From contig NZ_JANHDH010000003.1 in NCBI RefSeq assembly GCF_026616195.1, positions 310,001 to 374,000 on the forward strand: a stretch of 64,000 bases of DNA, given 5' to 3'. Numbering within the stretch: the stretch's first letter is position 1; each line of letters opens with the position of its first letter. This document shows, one piece after another, positions 27,368 through 36,535 of the stretch. Position numbers and translations under genes: made by a program. This stretch comes from Haloarchaeobius amylolyticus (GTDB lineage: Archaea > Halobacteriota > Halobacteria > Halobacteriales > Natrialbaceae). The notes beneath the pieces were generated by a model, which was not told the origin of the DNA, did no database searches, and was given only the letters and a program-made list of their open reading frames with translations.

Positions 27368-27392
27368 TGTTACACACATATTGGCGTAACAC
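27368..27392. repeat. TGTTACAC-N9-CGTAACAC element, copy 2
   Basis: A 25-nt inverted-repeat element matching 20 of 25 positions of the copy at 8207-8231, same orientation, with the trailing GGCTCAC...ATTC also shared. It lies 310 nt upstream of the UspA gene and is not in an obvious core promoter position. Confidence 0.5.
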
Positions 27393-27673
27393 ACCGCGGC
27401 ATAGGCTCACATTCCTCGGGTTCTATCCCGTCGTCGAGGTGGAAGCCGGCCAGTAATAAACTATGTACTAATTTCCTGAAAACCATTTCTAGAGGACCCC
27501 TACTCTTTCACCCGCCACTCATCGAGAGTCTGTATATTAGAAGTGTCTGAAGAAAGTATGTAAAACGTAATAACAGTTTATATTACCGAGTTCTACGTGA
27601 GGGTGGTGGACCAGCAGCCCCGGCCGGGTCGACAGTGCGACGGCGTGTCACCGCCCGCAATCATCAGGCCCCG

Positions 27674-27682
27674 GTTTAACTT
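27674..27682 (+). promoter_or_regulatory. TATA-like element of uspA gene
   Basis: GTTTAACTT is centred about 26 nt before the ATG at 27704, fitting a leaderless transcript. Confidence 0.5.
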
Positions 27683-27703
27683 CTCGCTCGCCGAAGTTCG
27701 AGT

Positions 27704-28153
27704 ATGAGACTCCTCGTCGCCATGGATGGGTCAGACGCTGCAGAGAACGCACTCACCTACGCCGCGGACATCTGCGACGCGACGGGCGGCTCCATCACCG
27801 TCGTGCACGCGGTGAACCCGGCGGTGTACGACACCGGTGGAAGCGCGCCGATATCGACGCTCTCGGACGCGGACCGACGCCTCGTCGTCGAGCGGATCGA
27901 AGACGCCGAGCACCGGGGCGAACAGCACCTCTCGCGGGCGACCGAGCTCGCAGGCGACCTCGGCGTCAGCGTCGAGACGGAACTGCTGTACGGCGACCCA
28001 GTCCACGTCATCACCGACTACGCCGAGGACGCCGACTTCGACACCATCGTGGTCGGCCACCGGGGGCGCTCCGGGCGCGCGGATTCGATGCTCGGGAGCG
28101 TCGCGAAGCAGATCGTCGAGCGCGCGACCGTCCCGGTCACGGTCGTCCGCTGA
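27704..28153 (+). CDS. universal stress protein (UspA family), single domain
   Basis: A 149-aa cytoplasmic Usp-fold protein. It opens MRLLVAMDGSDAAENAL and carries the ATP-binding signature GHRGRSGRADSMLGSVAKQIV (Gx2Gx9G(S/T)), ending in TVPVTVVR as is typical. It probably binds ATP and acts in stress adaptation; no partner is evident. It has its own leaderless promoter and converges with the flippase-like gene at 28189. Confidence 0.93.
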   Translation: MRLLVAMDGSDAAENALTYAADICDATGGSITVVHAVNPAVYDTGGSAPISTLSDADRRLVVERIEDAEHRGEQHLSRATELAGDLGVSVETELLYGDPVHVITDYAEDADFDTIVVGHRGRSGRADSMLGSVAKQIVERATVPVTVVR

Positions 28154-28188
28154 AGCCGGTCTATACCAGCCTTCTGGAACGGGGCCCC

Positions 28189-29217
28189 TCAATCGTCCTG
28201 TGGGCCCGACCCCACTCCGATCACGGCCGTCGCCCCTGCGCCGACCGTGGTCGTCAGCATGTAGCCGCCGACGCTGTGTATCGTCACCGCGGCAGCCACG
28301 GTGGGCGCCGAGACCCCGGTCACGAGCGTCACCAGGGCGATGCTGATTGTCTCGACACCACCGAGTCCACCCGGCGTCGGGACGATGCTGCCGAACGCGC
28401 TGAGTGGCACGACGAACAGCGGGACGTAGAGCGGAATCGGCGCGTCGAGGGCGAGGAACGCCACCCACATGCCGGTGGCCTGCAGGCCCCACCCGAGCGC
28501 CGAGAAACAGAGCGCGGCGACCAGCCGTCGCCTGTCGCCTGCGACGCGAGCGACCGCGTCGCCGAACCCGCGGATGCGGCCGATGACCGCGTCACTGTCG
28601 GGGACGCTGACCCGGGGAATCCGGCTGGCGACAGTCCTGACGCCGGCCGCGACGGTCGCCAGCAGCCTGGCCTCGTTGTCCCGGCCGTACTGCCACACGA
28701 GAGAGGCACCGACGACCGCGGCGGCGACCAGTAACGCGAGGGTCGACAGCGCGTCGAAGTCGACCACCCCGGGGACCGTGAACAGGTAGTAGAACCCTCC
28801 GACGACCGCCAGCGTGAGCGATGGCACGACGTTGATGGCATCGAAACTGGCGACCGCGGCGAGGCTGACCTCGTAGTCGGTCCCGGTCCGGCGGGTCACG
28901 AGCCAGGCGGTCACGGGTTCGCCGCCGGCCTGCCCGAAGGGCGTGACGTGGTTCGCGAACGCTCCGGCGGCGTTGATGACGACGGCGGTCGGCAGGCGGG
29001 TGTCGGTCCCGACGGCGCCGAGCACCTGCCAGAAGACGACCCCCCACGAGAGGTTCCAGCAGAGGATCGCTGCCGCGACGAGCCCGATGAGTCCGAGGTC
29101 GGCCCTGCTCGCGGCTGCCACGACGGCCCTCGCGTCCAGCAGCCAGAACATGACCGCGAAGACGACTCCGGCCGCGACGAAACCGACCAGTGTGTGCCGC
29201 AGTTGACTCGAGGCCAC
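28189..29217 (-). CDS. flippase-like integral membrane protein (LPG synthase TM / UPF0104 family)
   Basis: A 342-aa protein with about eight hydrophobic segments. Family-like sequences include LTAGVVFWQ-type loops (NLSWGVVFWQVLGAVG), FANHVTPFGQAGGEPV in the characteristic polar loop, and the late TPGGLGGVETISIAL motif. These are hallmarks of the lysylphosphatidylglycerol synthase membrane region found alone in archaea and used in lipid or polyprenyl-linked sugar handling. Start: ATG at 29217. It is followed upstream by the CaCA exchanger on the same strand (63-nt gap), so they may be co-transcribed. The exact substrate is unknown. Confidence 0.85.
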   Translation of the reverse strand: MASSQLRHTLVGFVAAGVVFAVMFWLLDARAVVAAASRADLGLIGLVAAAILCWNLSWGVVFWQVLGAVGTDTRLPTAVVINAAGAFANHVTPFGQAGGEPVTAWLVTRRTGTDYEVSLAAVASFDAINVVPSLTLAVVGGFYYLFTVPGVVDFDALSTLALLVAAAVVGASLVWQYGRDNEARLLATVAAGVRTVASRIPRVSVPDSDAVIGRIRGFGDAVARVAGDRRRLVAALCFSALGWGLQATGMWVAFLALDAPIPLYVPLFVVPLSAFGSIVPTPGGLGGVETISIALVTLVTGVSAPTVAAAVTIHSVGGYMLTTTVGAGATAVIGVGSGPQDD

Positions 29218-29280
29218 GTCTCGAATGGCGTGGCCCGGGTGGATGAACGCACCGACTCTGTGTGCGGTTCGGGCTGCGGT

Positions 29281-30636
29281 TCAGTCCGCGCTCTGTGGTT
29301 GGCCACCCGACGAGATCGCGCCGGAGACCGTATCGCTGACGTCACCCACCAGCCTCGCGACCGCGTCCCGGCGCGCGACGAACAGTGCCGTCCCGAGCAC
29401 GACGTAGAGGCCCGTGAACATGAGCAACAGCTCGTAGCTCGACACCGGAAGCTCGATGATTCCTCGGATGGCGAGGAACTCGGCCCCGACCTGCGAGGCG
29501 AAGAGGACGAACAGGACACACGCCTCGCGGACCGAGATGCGGAAGTCCACGATGAGCGCGATGGCGAAGAACGACTGGGCCGCGGTCAGCCAGATCTCCG
29601 CGGCCTGCTTCTGGTCGAACATCAGCGCGCCGTACTGCCCGAGTGCGATGGAGTGGACCACGGCGAGCGTCCCGATGAGCAGCGTCCACTGGTTCAGTTT
29701 CGAGGAGACGAGCGCGTTGAACCCAGCCGTCGACCGCGACTTCAGGACCAGCAACGTGACGATAACGAGCTCCGGCGACTCGGACGCTAGCGGCGCGATC
29801 CACTGGATCATGAAGAACGAGGGGATGCCGACGGAGGTCCCGAGTTTCTCGAGGCCGTGGGCGAAGGGTTCGACCGCGACGAAGATGAGCAGGCCCGAGT
29901 AGGCGAACAGCGCCAGCACGGTGAGCGCCCGGTACGGGTTCGGGACCTGCTGGAGGGCAGCAGGCACGCCGACGTGTTCCTCGCCGGCCTCGTCCACGTC
30001 ACCCCTTATGATGACGAGAAGGTACAGAACGTAGAGCCCGACGAGGACGACCACGTCGAGGATGTCGATACCGCCACCCAGGGGGACCGCGAACGCCCAG
30101 GCGGTCGCCGCGAGCAGGAACGCGATCTCGACGGCGATGTCCCGGTCGAGGGTCACCACGTCCGCGAGGAAGCCACGCTGCTTCTTGACCGCGGTGTCGG
30201 CCGCCGCGCCGGCCCGGAGGATGGTGAACAGGGCGATGCCGGCCCAGCCGACGCCGATGAGGATGCGGTTCGCGCCGGTCATGTTCGCCACGGCGAGGTT
30301 GCCCGCTTCGATACCGCGCTCGGTGCCGGCGAACTGGCCGGCGTTCCAGGCGTACAGCGCGTCCACCGCGTACTCGGGGGCGACGGCGAGGACCGCCAGC
30401 ACCGCGATGGCGAACGCCCGCGGGACGTCCTTCTCGGCGGTCTCTGCGCCCCACGTGAGCAGGAACGATGCGCCGAGGATGCCGATACCACTGATCGCCA
30501 CCGTGGTCAGTGTCGAGAAGCCGTGTGCCCCGCCGACCAACCAGATGGCCAGCCACGGGAGTGTCAACCCGGTCGCCGCGACGAGTGCCCCGAGTACCTT
30601 CAGGGACACCCCGCCAGTCGTCTCGGTTCGCGTCAT
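29281..30636 (-). CDS. CaCA-type sodium/calcium exchanger family membrane protein
   Basis: A 451-aa membrane protein with about ten or eleven segments arranged as two inverted alpha-repeats. Alpha-1 contains AVLAVLAVAPEYAVDALYAW followed by GNLAVANMTGANRILIG (the GN..GS/AN motif). Alpha-2 contains IQWIAPLASESPELVIVTLL followed by ALVSSKLNQWTLLIG. Acidic residues in both repeats (PEYAVD, SESPE) sit where cation-binding Glu/Asp occur in NCX proteins. It probably exchanges a cation for Na+ or H+. The ATG at 30636 was chosen, because the upstream in-frame region is Arg-rich and non-membrane. Confidence 0.85.
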   Translation of the reverse strand: MTRTETTGGVSLKVLGALVAATGLTLPWLAIWLVGGAHGFSTLTTVAISGIGILGASFLLTWGAETAEKDVPRAFAIAVLAVLAVAPEYAVDALYAWNAGQFAGTERGIEAGNLAVANMTGANRILIGVGWAGIALFTILRAGAAADTAVKKQRGFLADVVTLDRDIAVEIAFLLAATAWAFAVPLGGGIDILDVVVLVGLYVLYLLVIIRGDVDEAGEEHVGVPAALQQVPNPYRALTVLALFAYSGLLIFVAVEPFAHGLEKLGTSVGIPSFFMIQWIAPLASESPELVIVTLLVLKSRSTAGFNALVSSKLNQWTLLIGTLAVVHSIALGQYGALMFDQKQAAEIWLTAAQSFFAIALIVDFRISVREACVLFVLFASQVGAEFLAIRGIIELPVSSYELLLMFTGLYVVLGTALFVARRDAVARLVGDVSDTVSGAISSGGQPQSAD

Positions 30637-30848
30637 GTCAGATGTATCCGTGACGACGGGAGTCCCACTCAAAAACCACAAGATAAGCCCACATCGGTCG
30701 GTTTCGGCGTTCACCGGGTGTGTGCCGCTCCATTTCGCAATCGAGTGCTCGATTGCGAATCTGGAGGCGAGTACCTGTGAAACGGCCGATTTCGAGAGGT
30801 AAAGGGATAACGAGCTGTCGCGGTCGGAACAGCGAAGAACAGGCCGGG

Positions 30849-31034
30849 TTACTCCTCGATTATCTCCGCCTCTGGCGCGCTGCGCTTGACGCTCTCGATG
30901 CCGCGTTTCGCGCCCTGTTTGGTCGTGTACCCCTCGCCGCTGTCCGCGATGATGTTCCCGTTCGTCGCGACGAGTCGCCATCGCCACTCGGACGCGCTGT
31001 CGCGGTAGACCTCGAATACCGGTTTGGACGGCAT
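30849..31034 (-). CDS. small DUF1508-like protein
   Basis: A 61-aa protein (MPSKPVFEVYRDSASEWRWR...) with the W.WRLVATNG(N/E)IIADSGEGYTTK pattern typical of the DUF1508 / HVO_2922-like fold, a small beta-alpha domain often present as single or double copies. It is acidic, soluble and of unknown function. The ATG at 31034 lies 52 nt beyond the deaminase stop on the same strand. The long antisense frame through here is a shadow. Confidence 0.85.
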   Translation of the reverse strand: MPSKPVFEVYRDSASEWRWRLVATNGNIIADSGEGYTTKQGAKRGIESVKRSAPEAEIIEE

Positions 31035-31086
31035 GGTTTCGTGTTCGACAGTCGGGAAGTTAGGTGTTCGGTCCACCCTCGACCGG

Positions 31087-31551
31087 TCACCAGTCGAACT
31101 CGGCGTGGAGCTGTCGTCCTTCCTCGTTCAGGACCGGGCCGACGACCTCGGTGGTTCCGTCGAGAATCTCGGCCGACCGGACTGCCGGGGCGTCGGCGGT
31201 GTAGTCCGCGAGGTCGTCGCCGCCGACGCTGTAGACGACGCGCCCGAAGCCGGCGTACGCCATCCCGCCCGAGCACATCGGGCAGGGTTCGGTGCTGGTG
31301 TACATGACGGTCTCGGCGCGTTCCGCCGCGGTGAGTTCGCGCATGGCGCGCTGTGCGAGGTGCAACTCGGGGTGGCGCCGGACGTCGTCCTCCGTGAGTA
31401 CCCGGTTCGACTCGCGCATCACCACCTCGTCGTCCCGGACGAGCACCGACCCGAAGGGCCGGTCGCCGCGGTCGACCGCCTCGCGGGCCAGTTCGAACGC
31501 CTCGCGCATGTGCGCCTCGTGGTCGAAGTCGTCGAAGTTCGTCGATGACAC
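31087..31551 (-). CDS. cytidine/deoxycytidylate deaminase family protein
   Basis: A 154-aa zinc-dependent deaminase. The zinc site is HPELHLA (His with catalytic Glu) and PCPMCSGG (two Cys). The PFGSVLVRDDEVV start and TSTEPCPMC match guanine deaminase/tRNA adenosine deaminase-type members rather than CDD. C-terminal residues LNEEGRQLHAEFDW are also similar to guanine deaminases. The substrate could be guanine, another purine or a pterin. Start: ATG at 31551; it is divergent from the NuoF-like gene at 31642 with a 90-nt spacer. Confidence 0.88.
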   Translation of the reverse strand: MSSTNFDDFDHEAHMREAFELAREAVDRGDRPFGSVLVRDDEVVMRESNRVLTEDDVRRHPELHLAQRAMRELTAAERAETVMYTSTEPCPMCSGGMAYAGFGRVVYSVGGDDLADYTADAPAVRSAEILDGTTEVVGPVLNEEGRQLHAEFDW

Positions 31552-31641
31552 GTGCGAGGTGAGTGCCAGCGCGGCAATGAATCTACTGCCGCCCGGTGAC
31601 GGGGGCGGTATTTTTCACGCCCGCCGCCGACTTGCTAACAG

Positions 31642-33165
31642 ATGACACAGAACACGGGTGGTGCCCGGGCACCGACGCTCCGAATCGCGGGGCGCCTCTC
31701 GGACGAGCGACGGGCGGCCCTCGTCGAGACCGCGACCGAGCTGGCCGAGCGCGTCTCGGTCGTCCCGACGGGCTCGACGGGTGTCGAGGGGCTGGAGCCA
31801 CTCGCGCTCGCGACCCACGAGGGGCGGACCGCGTTCCTCCCAGAAGCCACGGCCGCAGCGGTCGAGCGAGCCATCGAGGCGCTCGAAGCCGGCGGCCTCC
31901 CGACCGAGACGGCCACCGTCGTGGTCGAACACGGTGAGACGGCAGGGCTCCCGCTCCCACACACGGGGCCCCTGGCCGTGGGGACTCGCCGGGTGCTCGC
32001 CCCCTGTGGCTGGGTCGACCCCACCTCGCCGGCCGATGTGGCCCTCGTCTCACCCGAGCGCGATGCCGGGTCAGTGGCCGACGTGGGCATCCTCGGGCGC
32101 GGGCGTGGCGACGCCAGTTCGGACGATCCAGTCGCAGCGGTCTGGCAACAGGCCCGCAAGGCAGACGGCAAGCCCGTCGTGGTCGTCAACGCCCACGAGG
32201 CCGACTCGCGTCCCCGTGCCGACCGGCTGCTCCTCGAGAGCGCCCCACTGACGGTGCTCGACGGGGCGGCCGCCGTGGCCGACCACGTCGGCGCGAGCGA
32301 CCTCGTGGTCTACCTGAACGAGGCTGACGAGGCCCTCCGGAGGCAGGTGCAGGAGGCAATCGAGAACGCGGCAGACGTCCTCCCTGTCGTCCCGCAGGTG
32401 GTCGTCGGGCCCGACCTGTACCGTGCCGGCGCCCCGACGACGGCCCTGGAGGCGATGGAGGGTGCGGACCGGCTCGAACCCCGGCTCCAGCCACCGCCGC
32501 CCTCGGTGTACGGACTCCACGGCCGACCGACCGTGATTCACACCCCGCGAACGGTCGCGCAGGTCCGGCAGGCCATGCGCACACCCGACGCCTTCGACCC
32601 GGACGACGCCGACCCCGGGACGCGGCTCGTGACGGCGACCGGGGACGTTGCCGCCCCCGCGACCGTCGAACTCCCGCCCGGCGGGCGCCTCGACGCGGTC
32701 CGAGAGGCCGTCGACCTGACCGGCAGGTACGAACTGGCCTGCGTCGGCGGCGTCCTCGGCGGGTTCACCCGGGAGCTGGGCGTGGCTCCGACCGCCCCGT
32801 CGCTCGCGGCCGCCTCGCTGGGGACCGACGGCGTGGTCGAACTGCTGACCGAGGACACCTGCGTCGTCGCCGTGGCCGGGGAGCGAGCCCGGTTCGCCGC
32901 CGACGAGAACAGCGGGCGCTGCGTCCCCGGGCGCGAGGGGACGGTCCAGCTCGCCGAGCTGGTCAGGGACGTCTACGACGGCGAGTACGACCCCGAGAAG
33001 ATACGCGAACTCGGCCGGGTGATGCGGCGGTCCGCGAACTGCCAACTGGGGAGTCACGCGCCCAGACCCGTCGTCACCGCGATGGACGAGTTCGCCCCCG
33101 CGTTCCGGGCTCACACCGAGGGCCACTGCCCGGCCGGCACCTGCACCACGAGGCTACGACGATGA
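31642..33165 (+). CDS. NuoF-like subunit with degenerated FMN, NAD and Fe-S motifs
   Basis: A 507-aa protein that aligns by eye with the NuoF / 51-kDa NADH-binding subunit. Matching segments include LGRGRGDASSDDPV (position of the FMN/NADH glycine-rich loop), VNAHEADSRPRADRLLLE (position of NADE.EPGTFKDR), YRAGAPTTALEAMEG (position of CGEETALLNSLEG) and LQPPPPSVYGLHGRPTVIHTPRTVA. Most catalytic residues are changed. The [4Fe-4S] motif ESCGxCxPCR appears as ENSGRCVPGRE (422-432), keeping only C427 of the first three Cys; C467 is the probable fourth. A [2Fe-2S] NuoE-like region is absent. Its stop overlaps the next gene's start (ATGA), so it is made with the formate-dehydrogenase-type subunit, probably as a non-catalytic partner. 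Confidence 0.8.
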   Translation: MTQNTGGARAPTLRIAGRLSDERRAALVETATELAERVSVVPTGSTGVEGLEPLALATHEGRTAFLPEATAAAVERAIEALEAGGLPTETATVVVEHGETAGLPLPHTGPLAVGTRRVLAPCGWVDPTSPADVALVSPERDAGSVADVGILGRGRGDASSDDPVAAVWQQARKADGKPVVVVNAHEADSRPRADRLLLESAPLTVLDGAAAVADHVGASDLVVYLNEADEALRRQVQEAIENAADVLPVVPQVVVGPDLYRAGAPTTALEAMEGADRLEPRLQPPPPSVYGLHGRPTVIHTPRTVAQVRQAMRTPDAFDPDDADPGTRLVTATGDVAAPATVELPPGGRLDAVREAVDLTGRYELACVGGVLGGFTRELGVAPTAPSLAAASLGTDGVVELLTEDTCVVAVAGERARFAADENSGRCVPGREGTVQLAELVRDVYDGEYDPEKIRELGRVMRRSANCQLGSHAPRPVVTAMDEFAPAFRAHTEGHCPAGTCTTRLRR

Positions 33166-36100
33166 GCACAGACGATTCCACCGACGACGAGCCAGTCCCC
33201 CGCGTCCCCGACGTGGCGAATCACCAGAACGAGACGCCGGTCACCGAGACGTTCGAGACGGGGACGGCCAACGACCCGCCGGTCGGTACGGCGGGCGACG
33301 AGGCGACCACCCTGACCGTCGAGGGAACCGAAGTCACGGTCCCACCGGGGTCGACGATTCTCGACGCGCTGGGGCAGGTCGACGACGAGACCGTCACGGT
33401 CGCGGGCGGCTGTGACGGCCTCACCCAGGGCGGGACCGGCCTCGACGCCGGGACCGACGTGGCGGCCCTGTGCTACTACGACCGCGACAGCGAGGCCAGC
33501 GAGGACGTGGGGCCGCGGAGCGAGTGCCGGACCTGCATGGTCGAGACGGCGGAACACGGGCTGGTCCCGGCCTGCTCGTTCCCCGCCGAGAACGGGCTGA
33601 CGGTCAGGGTCGACGACCCGGACGCCACGGAGGCCCGGTCGGTCAACCTCGACCTCGTGCTCTCCTCGCACAACCTGCGGTGTACGACCTGCAACGGGAA
33701 CGGACGCTGCGAACTCCAGTCGACCGCCATCGAGCAGGACGTCGACCACCCGCGCTACGGCGTCTTCGACGAGCGCGACCAGTACGACCCAATCGACGAC
33801 ACCTCCTCGTTCATCCAGGTCGACCGGAACAAGTGCATCCTCTGCGCCCGCTGTGTCGACGCCTGCAACGACGTGCAGGTCGAGGGCGTCCTGCGCATCG
33901 AGGGCACTGGCGCCGACACCCGCATCGGCTTCCAGTCCGACGCCGAGACGATGGGGGACTCGACCTGCGTCTCCTGTGGCCACTGCGCGACCGTCTGCCC
34001 GACCGGGGCGCTGACCGAGAAGGGCATCGGTGGGGTGACCTCGCTGCCGATTCCGGGGTTCGACCAGCGAACCTCGGTCGGGCGGGTCATCGAACACGAG
34101 GCCGTGGAGACGCTGGACGACACGACCGCGCCGAACCGGCGGTTCCGGCGGCGGGGTGACGACGGGTCGCAGGCTGACGACGCGGCCGACGAACTCGACG
34201 CTGACGGCCTCTCCCGGCTCGTCGCGACGGCCCGGCGCCGGGGGCGGCACCTCGTCTCCGCCGCCGCGAAGACGGCGATGGCGACCTGCGAGCATACCGC
34301 CGAGAACATCGCGGCCAGACTGGTCCCCGAGGGGATGCTGTTCGAGTCGTCCAGGTGGCTGGCCGACGCCCGAAAGCGCCAGCTCGAGACGGCCGAGACG
34401 ACCTGCGGATTCTGCTCGGTCGGTTGCCGGTTCGAGGTCGTCGGGAAGGACGACGAGGTGCTCGGCGTCGACCCGGTGTCTGACCCCTCACACGCCCCCG
34501 CGAACGACTTCTCGACCTGCGTGAAGGGCAAGTTCGGCCACGAGTTCGCCAACAGCGAGAAGCGGCTCACGGAGCCACTCGTCCGGACCGACGAGGGGGA
34601 CCTCGAACCCGTGTCGTGGGACGAGGCCCTCGACTACGTCGCGAGCCGGCTCTCGAGTATCCAGGAAGAACATGGCGTGGACACGGTCGGCTGTCTCGCC
34701 TCCTCGAAGGGCAGCAACGAGGAGGCCTACCTCGTCCAGAAGTTCGCCCGGCAGGTCCTCGGGACGAAGAACATCGACAACTGCGCCCGGCTCTGTCACG
34801 CCTCGACGGTCGCCGCGCTCCAGCAGACCGTCGGCTACGGCGCGATGAGCAACCGCATCAACGAGGACGTGGGCGAGGCCGACGCGTACCTGCTCACCGG
34901 GTCGAACACGACCGAGTCCCACCCGGTGCTCGCGACCCGTATCAAGCAGAACGTCCGCGACGGGGCCGACCTCGTGGTGTTCGACCCGCGGAAGATCGGC
35001 ATCGCCGAGCACGCCGACCAGTTCACCCGCGTCAGGCCGGGCTACGACACCGCCTGGATAAACGGCCTCATCCGGTACCTCTTCGAGCACGACCTGCACG
35101 ACGAGGCGTTCATCGAGCGCAACACCCGGAACGTCGAGGCCGTGGTCGAGAAGGTCCAGCCCTTCACGCCCGAGAAGGTGGAGGAACTGACCGAGGTCCC
35201 GCCAGAGGAACTCGCCAGCGCGGCCGAGACGCTGGCAGCTGCCGACACCGTCGTCTTCGGCTGGGCGATGGGCATGACGCAGTCGAGTCACGGGACACAG
35301 AACGTGCTCGCGCTGGCCGACCTCGCGCTGGCCCTCGGGCAGGTCGGCAAGCGCGGCGCGGGGCTCTCGCCCTTCCGCGGCCAGAACAACGTGCAGGGCG
35401 GCGGTGGCGACATGGGCACCCTGCCGAACTGCCTGCCGGGCTACCAGGACCTCGACGACCCCGACGTGCTCGAGAAGTTCGAAACGTCGTGGGGCGAGCG
35501 CCCGCCGGACGAACCGGGGCTGAACGTCCCGCAGATGTTCGACGAGATCCACGAGGGCAACCTCCACGGGATGTACATCGTCGGCGAGAACCCGGCGCTC
35601 TCGGAGCCCGACATCCAGCACGCCGCCGACGCACTGGCGGAACTCCCCTTCCTCGTGGTGCAGGACATCTTCATGACGGAGACCGCGGAGTACGCCGACG
35701 TGGTCCTCCCGGCCGCGACCTCCCCCGAGAAGCACGGGACCTTCACCAACACCGAGCGCCGCATCCAGCGCGTCCGCCCGGTCGCGGACCCGCCGGGGCA
35801 GGCCAGACAGGATTGGGAGATAACGCAGGAACTGGCACGCCGCCTCGGCTACGACTGGGGGTACGAGCACCCACGCGAGGTGATGGCCGAGATCAACAGC
35901 CTCGTCCCCATCTACGGCGGGGTCACCTACGACCGCCTAGACTCGGGCGACCAGCACGGCCTCCAGTGGCCCTGCCCCGACGAGGACCACCCCGGCACGC
36001 CCTACCTCTACGACTACGACGAGGGGAACTTCAACTTCGACGACGGCAAGGCCCAGTTCGTCCCGGCGGACGTCCAGCGCCCCGGGGAGGAGACCGACGA

Positions 36101-36527
36101 GGCGTTCCCCCTCACCCTCACGACCGGGCGGGTGCTGTACCACTGGCACACCGGCCAGCTCACGCGGCGCGTCGAGGGGCTGATGAGCCACGTCGGCGAG
36201 AGCTTCGTGGAGGTCCACCCCGACACGGCGAGAGAACTCGGTATCGCGGACGAGGAGTACGTCCGGGTCGAATCTCGGCGTGGGGCCATCGTCGTGAAGG
36301 TGCAGGTCACGGAGCGGGTCGGCCCCGGGACGCTGTTCATTCCGATGCACTTCGCCGCCGGTGCGGTGAACAAGCTCACGCAGGAGGCCTTCGACCCGCA
36401 GGCCGGTATCCCCGAGTACAAGGTCTCCAGCGTCCGCGTCGAACCGCTCGGCCCGGACACCGACGAGGAGGTCCTGCGGGTTCCGGACGCCGGGAGAGGG
36501 GCGGGCCGGGAAGCGACCGACGACTGA
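33162..36527 (+). CDS. formate dehydrogenase-type catalytic subunit (NuoG-like N-terminus plus FdhF molybdopterin domain)
   Basis: A 1121-aa molybdenum/tungsten oxidoreductase. The N-terminal electron-relay part has a [2Fe-2S] site (C104, C122, C125, C138), a His-Cys [4Fe-4S] site (H170, C174, C177, C183), and two ferredoxin clusters (C225-228-231-235 and C269-272-275-279). A linker of about 130 residues follows. The molybdopterin domain starts with C415-C418-C422...C453. The active-site segment NIDNCARLCHASTV resembles E. coli FdhF, with Cys545 in place of selenocysteine next to His546. The C-terminal dinucleotide-binding domain ends near 1090. It probably oxidises formate, or reduces CO2, in the cytoplasm. 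It overlaps the NuoF-like gene by 4 nt. No fdhD or Moco gene is near. Confidence 0.9.
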   Translation: MSTDDSTDDEPVPRVPDVANHQNETPVTETFETGTANDPPVGTAGDEATTLTVEGTEVTVPPGSTILDALGQVDDETVTVAGGCDGLTQGGTGLDAGTDVAALCYYDRDSEASEDVGPRSECRTCMVETAEHGLVPACSFPAENGLTVRVDDPDATEARSVNLDLVLSSHNLRCTTCNGNGRCELQSTAIEQDVDHPRYGVFDERDQYDPIDDTSSFIQVDRNKCILCARCVDACNDVQVEGVLRIEGTGADTRIGFQSDAETMGDSTCVSCGHCATVCPTGALTEKGIGGVTSLPIPGFDQRTSVGRVIEHEAVETLDDTTAPNRRFRRRGDDGSQADDAADELDADGLSRLVATARRRGRHLVSAAAKTAMATCEHTAENIAARLVPEGMLFESSRWLADARKRQLETAETTCGFCSVGCRFEVVGKDDEVLGVDPVSDPSHAPANDFSTCVKGKFGHEFANSEKRLTEPLVRTDEGDLEPVSWDEALDYVASRLSSIQEEHGVDTVGCLASSKGSNEEAYLVQKFARQVLGTKNIDNCARLCHASTVAALQQTVGYGAMSNRINEDVGEADAYLLTGSNTTESHPVLATRIKQNVRDGADLVVFDPRKIGIAEHADQFTRVRPGYDTAWINGLIRYLFEHDLHDEAFIERNTRNVEAVVEKVQPFTPEKVEELTEVPPEELASAAETLAAADTVVFGWAMGMTQSSHGTQNVLALADLALALGQVGKRGAGLSPFRGQNNVQGGGGDMGTLPNCLPGYQDLDDPDVLEKFETSWGERPPDEPGLNVPQMFDEIHEGNLHGMYIVGENPALSEPDIQHAADALAELPFLVVQDIFMTETAEYADVVLPAATSPEKHGTFTNTERRIQRVRPVADPPGQARQDWEITQELARRLGYDWGYEHPREVMAEINSLVPIYGGVTYDRLDSGDQHGLQWPCPDEDHPGTPYLYDYDEGNFNFDDGKAQFVPADVQRPGEETDEAFPLTLTTGRVLYHWHTGQLTRRVEGLMSHVGESFVEVHPDTARELGIADEEYVRVESRRGAIVVKVQVTERVGPGTLFIPMHFAAGAVNKLTQEAFDPQAGIPEYKVSSVRVEPLGPDTDEEVLRVPDAGRGAGREATDD

Positions 36528-36535
36528 ACGCGCTC

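Larger units (their letters stand above)
26948..27703. other. long intergenic region with repeat element, no gene recognised
   Basis: About 750 nt between the small winged-helix gene and the UspA gene. The first 60 nt hold the promoter of the minus-strand winged-helix gene. The middle contains the TGTTACAC-type element (27368-27392), and 27455-27590 is A+T rich. The frame 27020-27271 on plus lacks halophilic composition and a promoter. The last 40 nt hold the UspA promoter. Confidence 0.5.
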
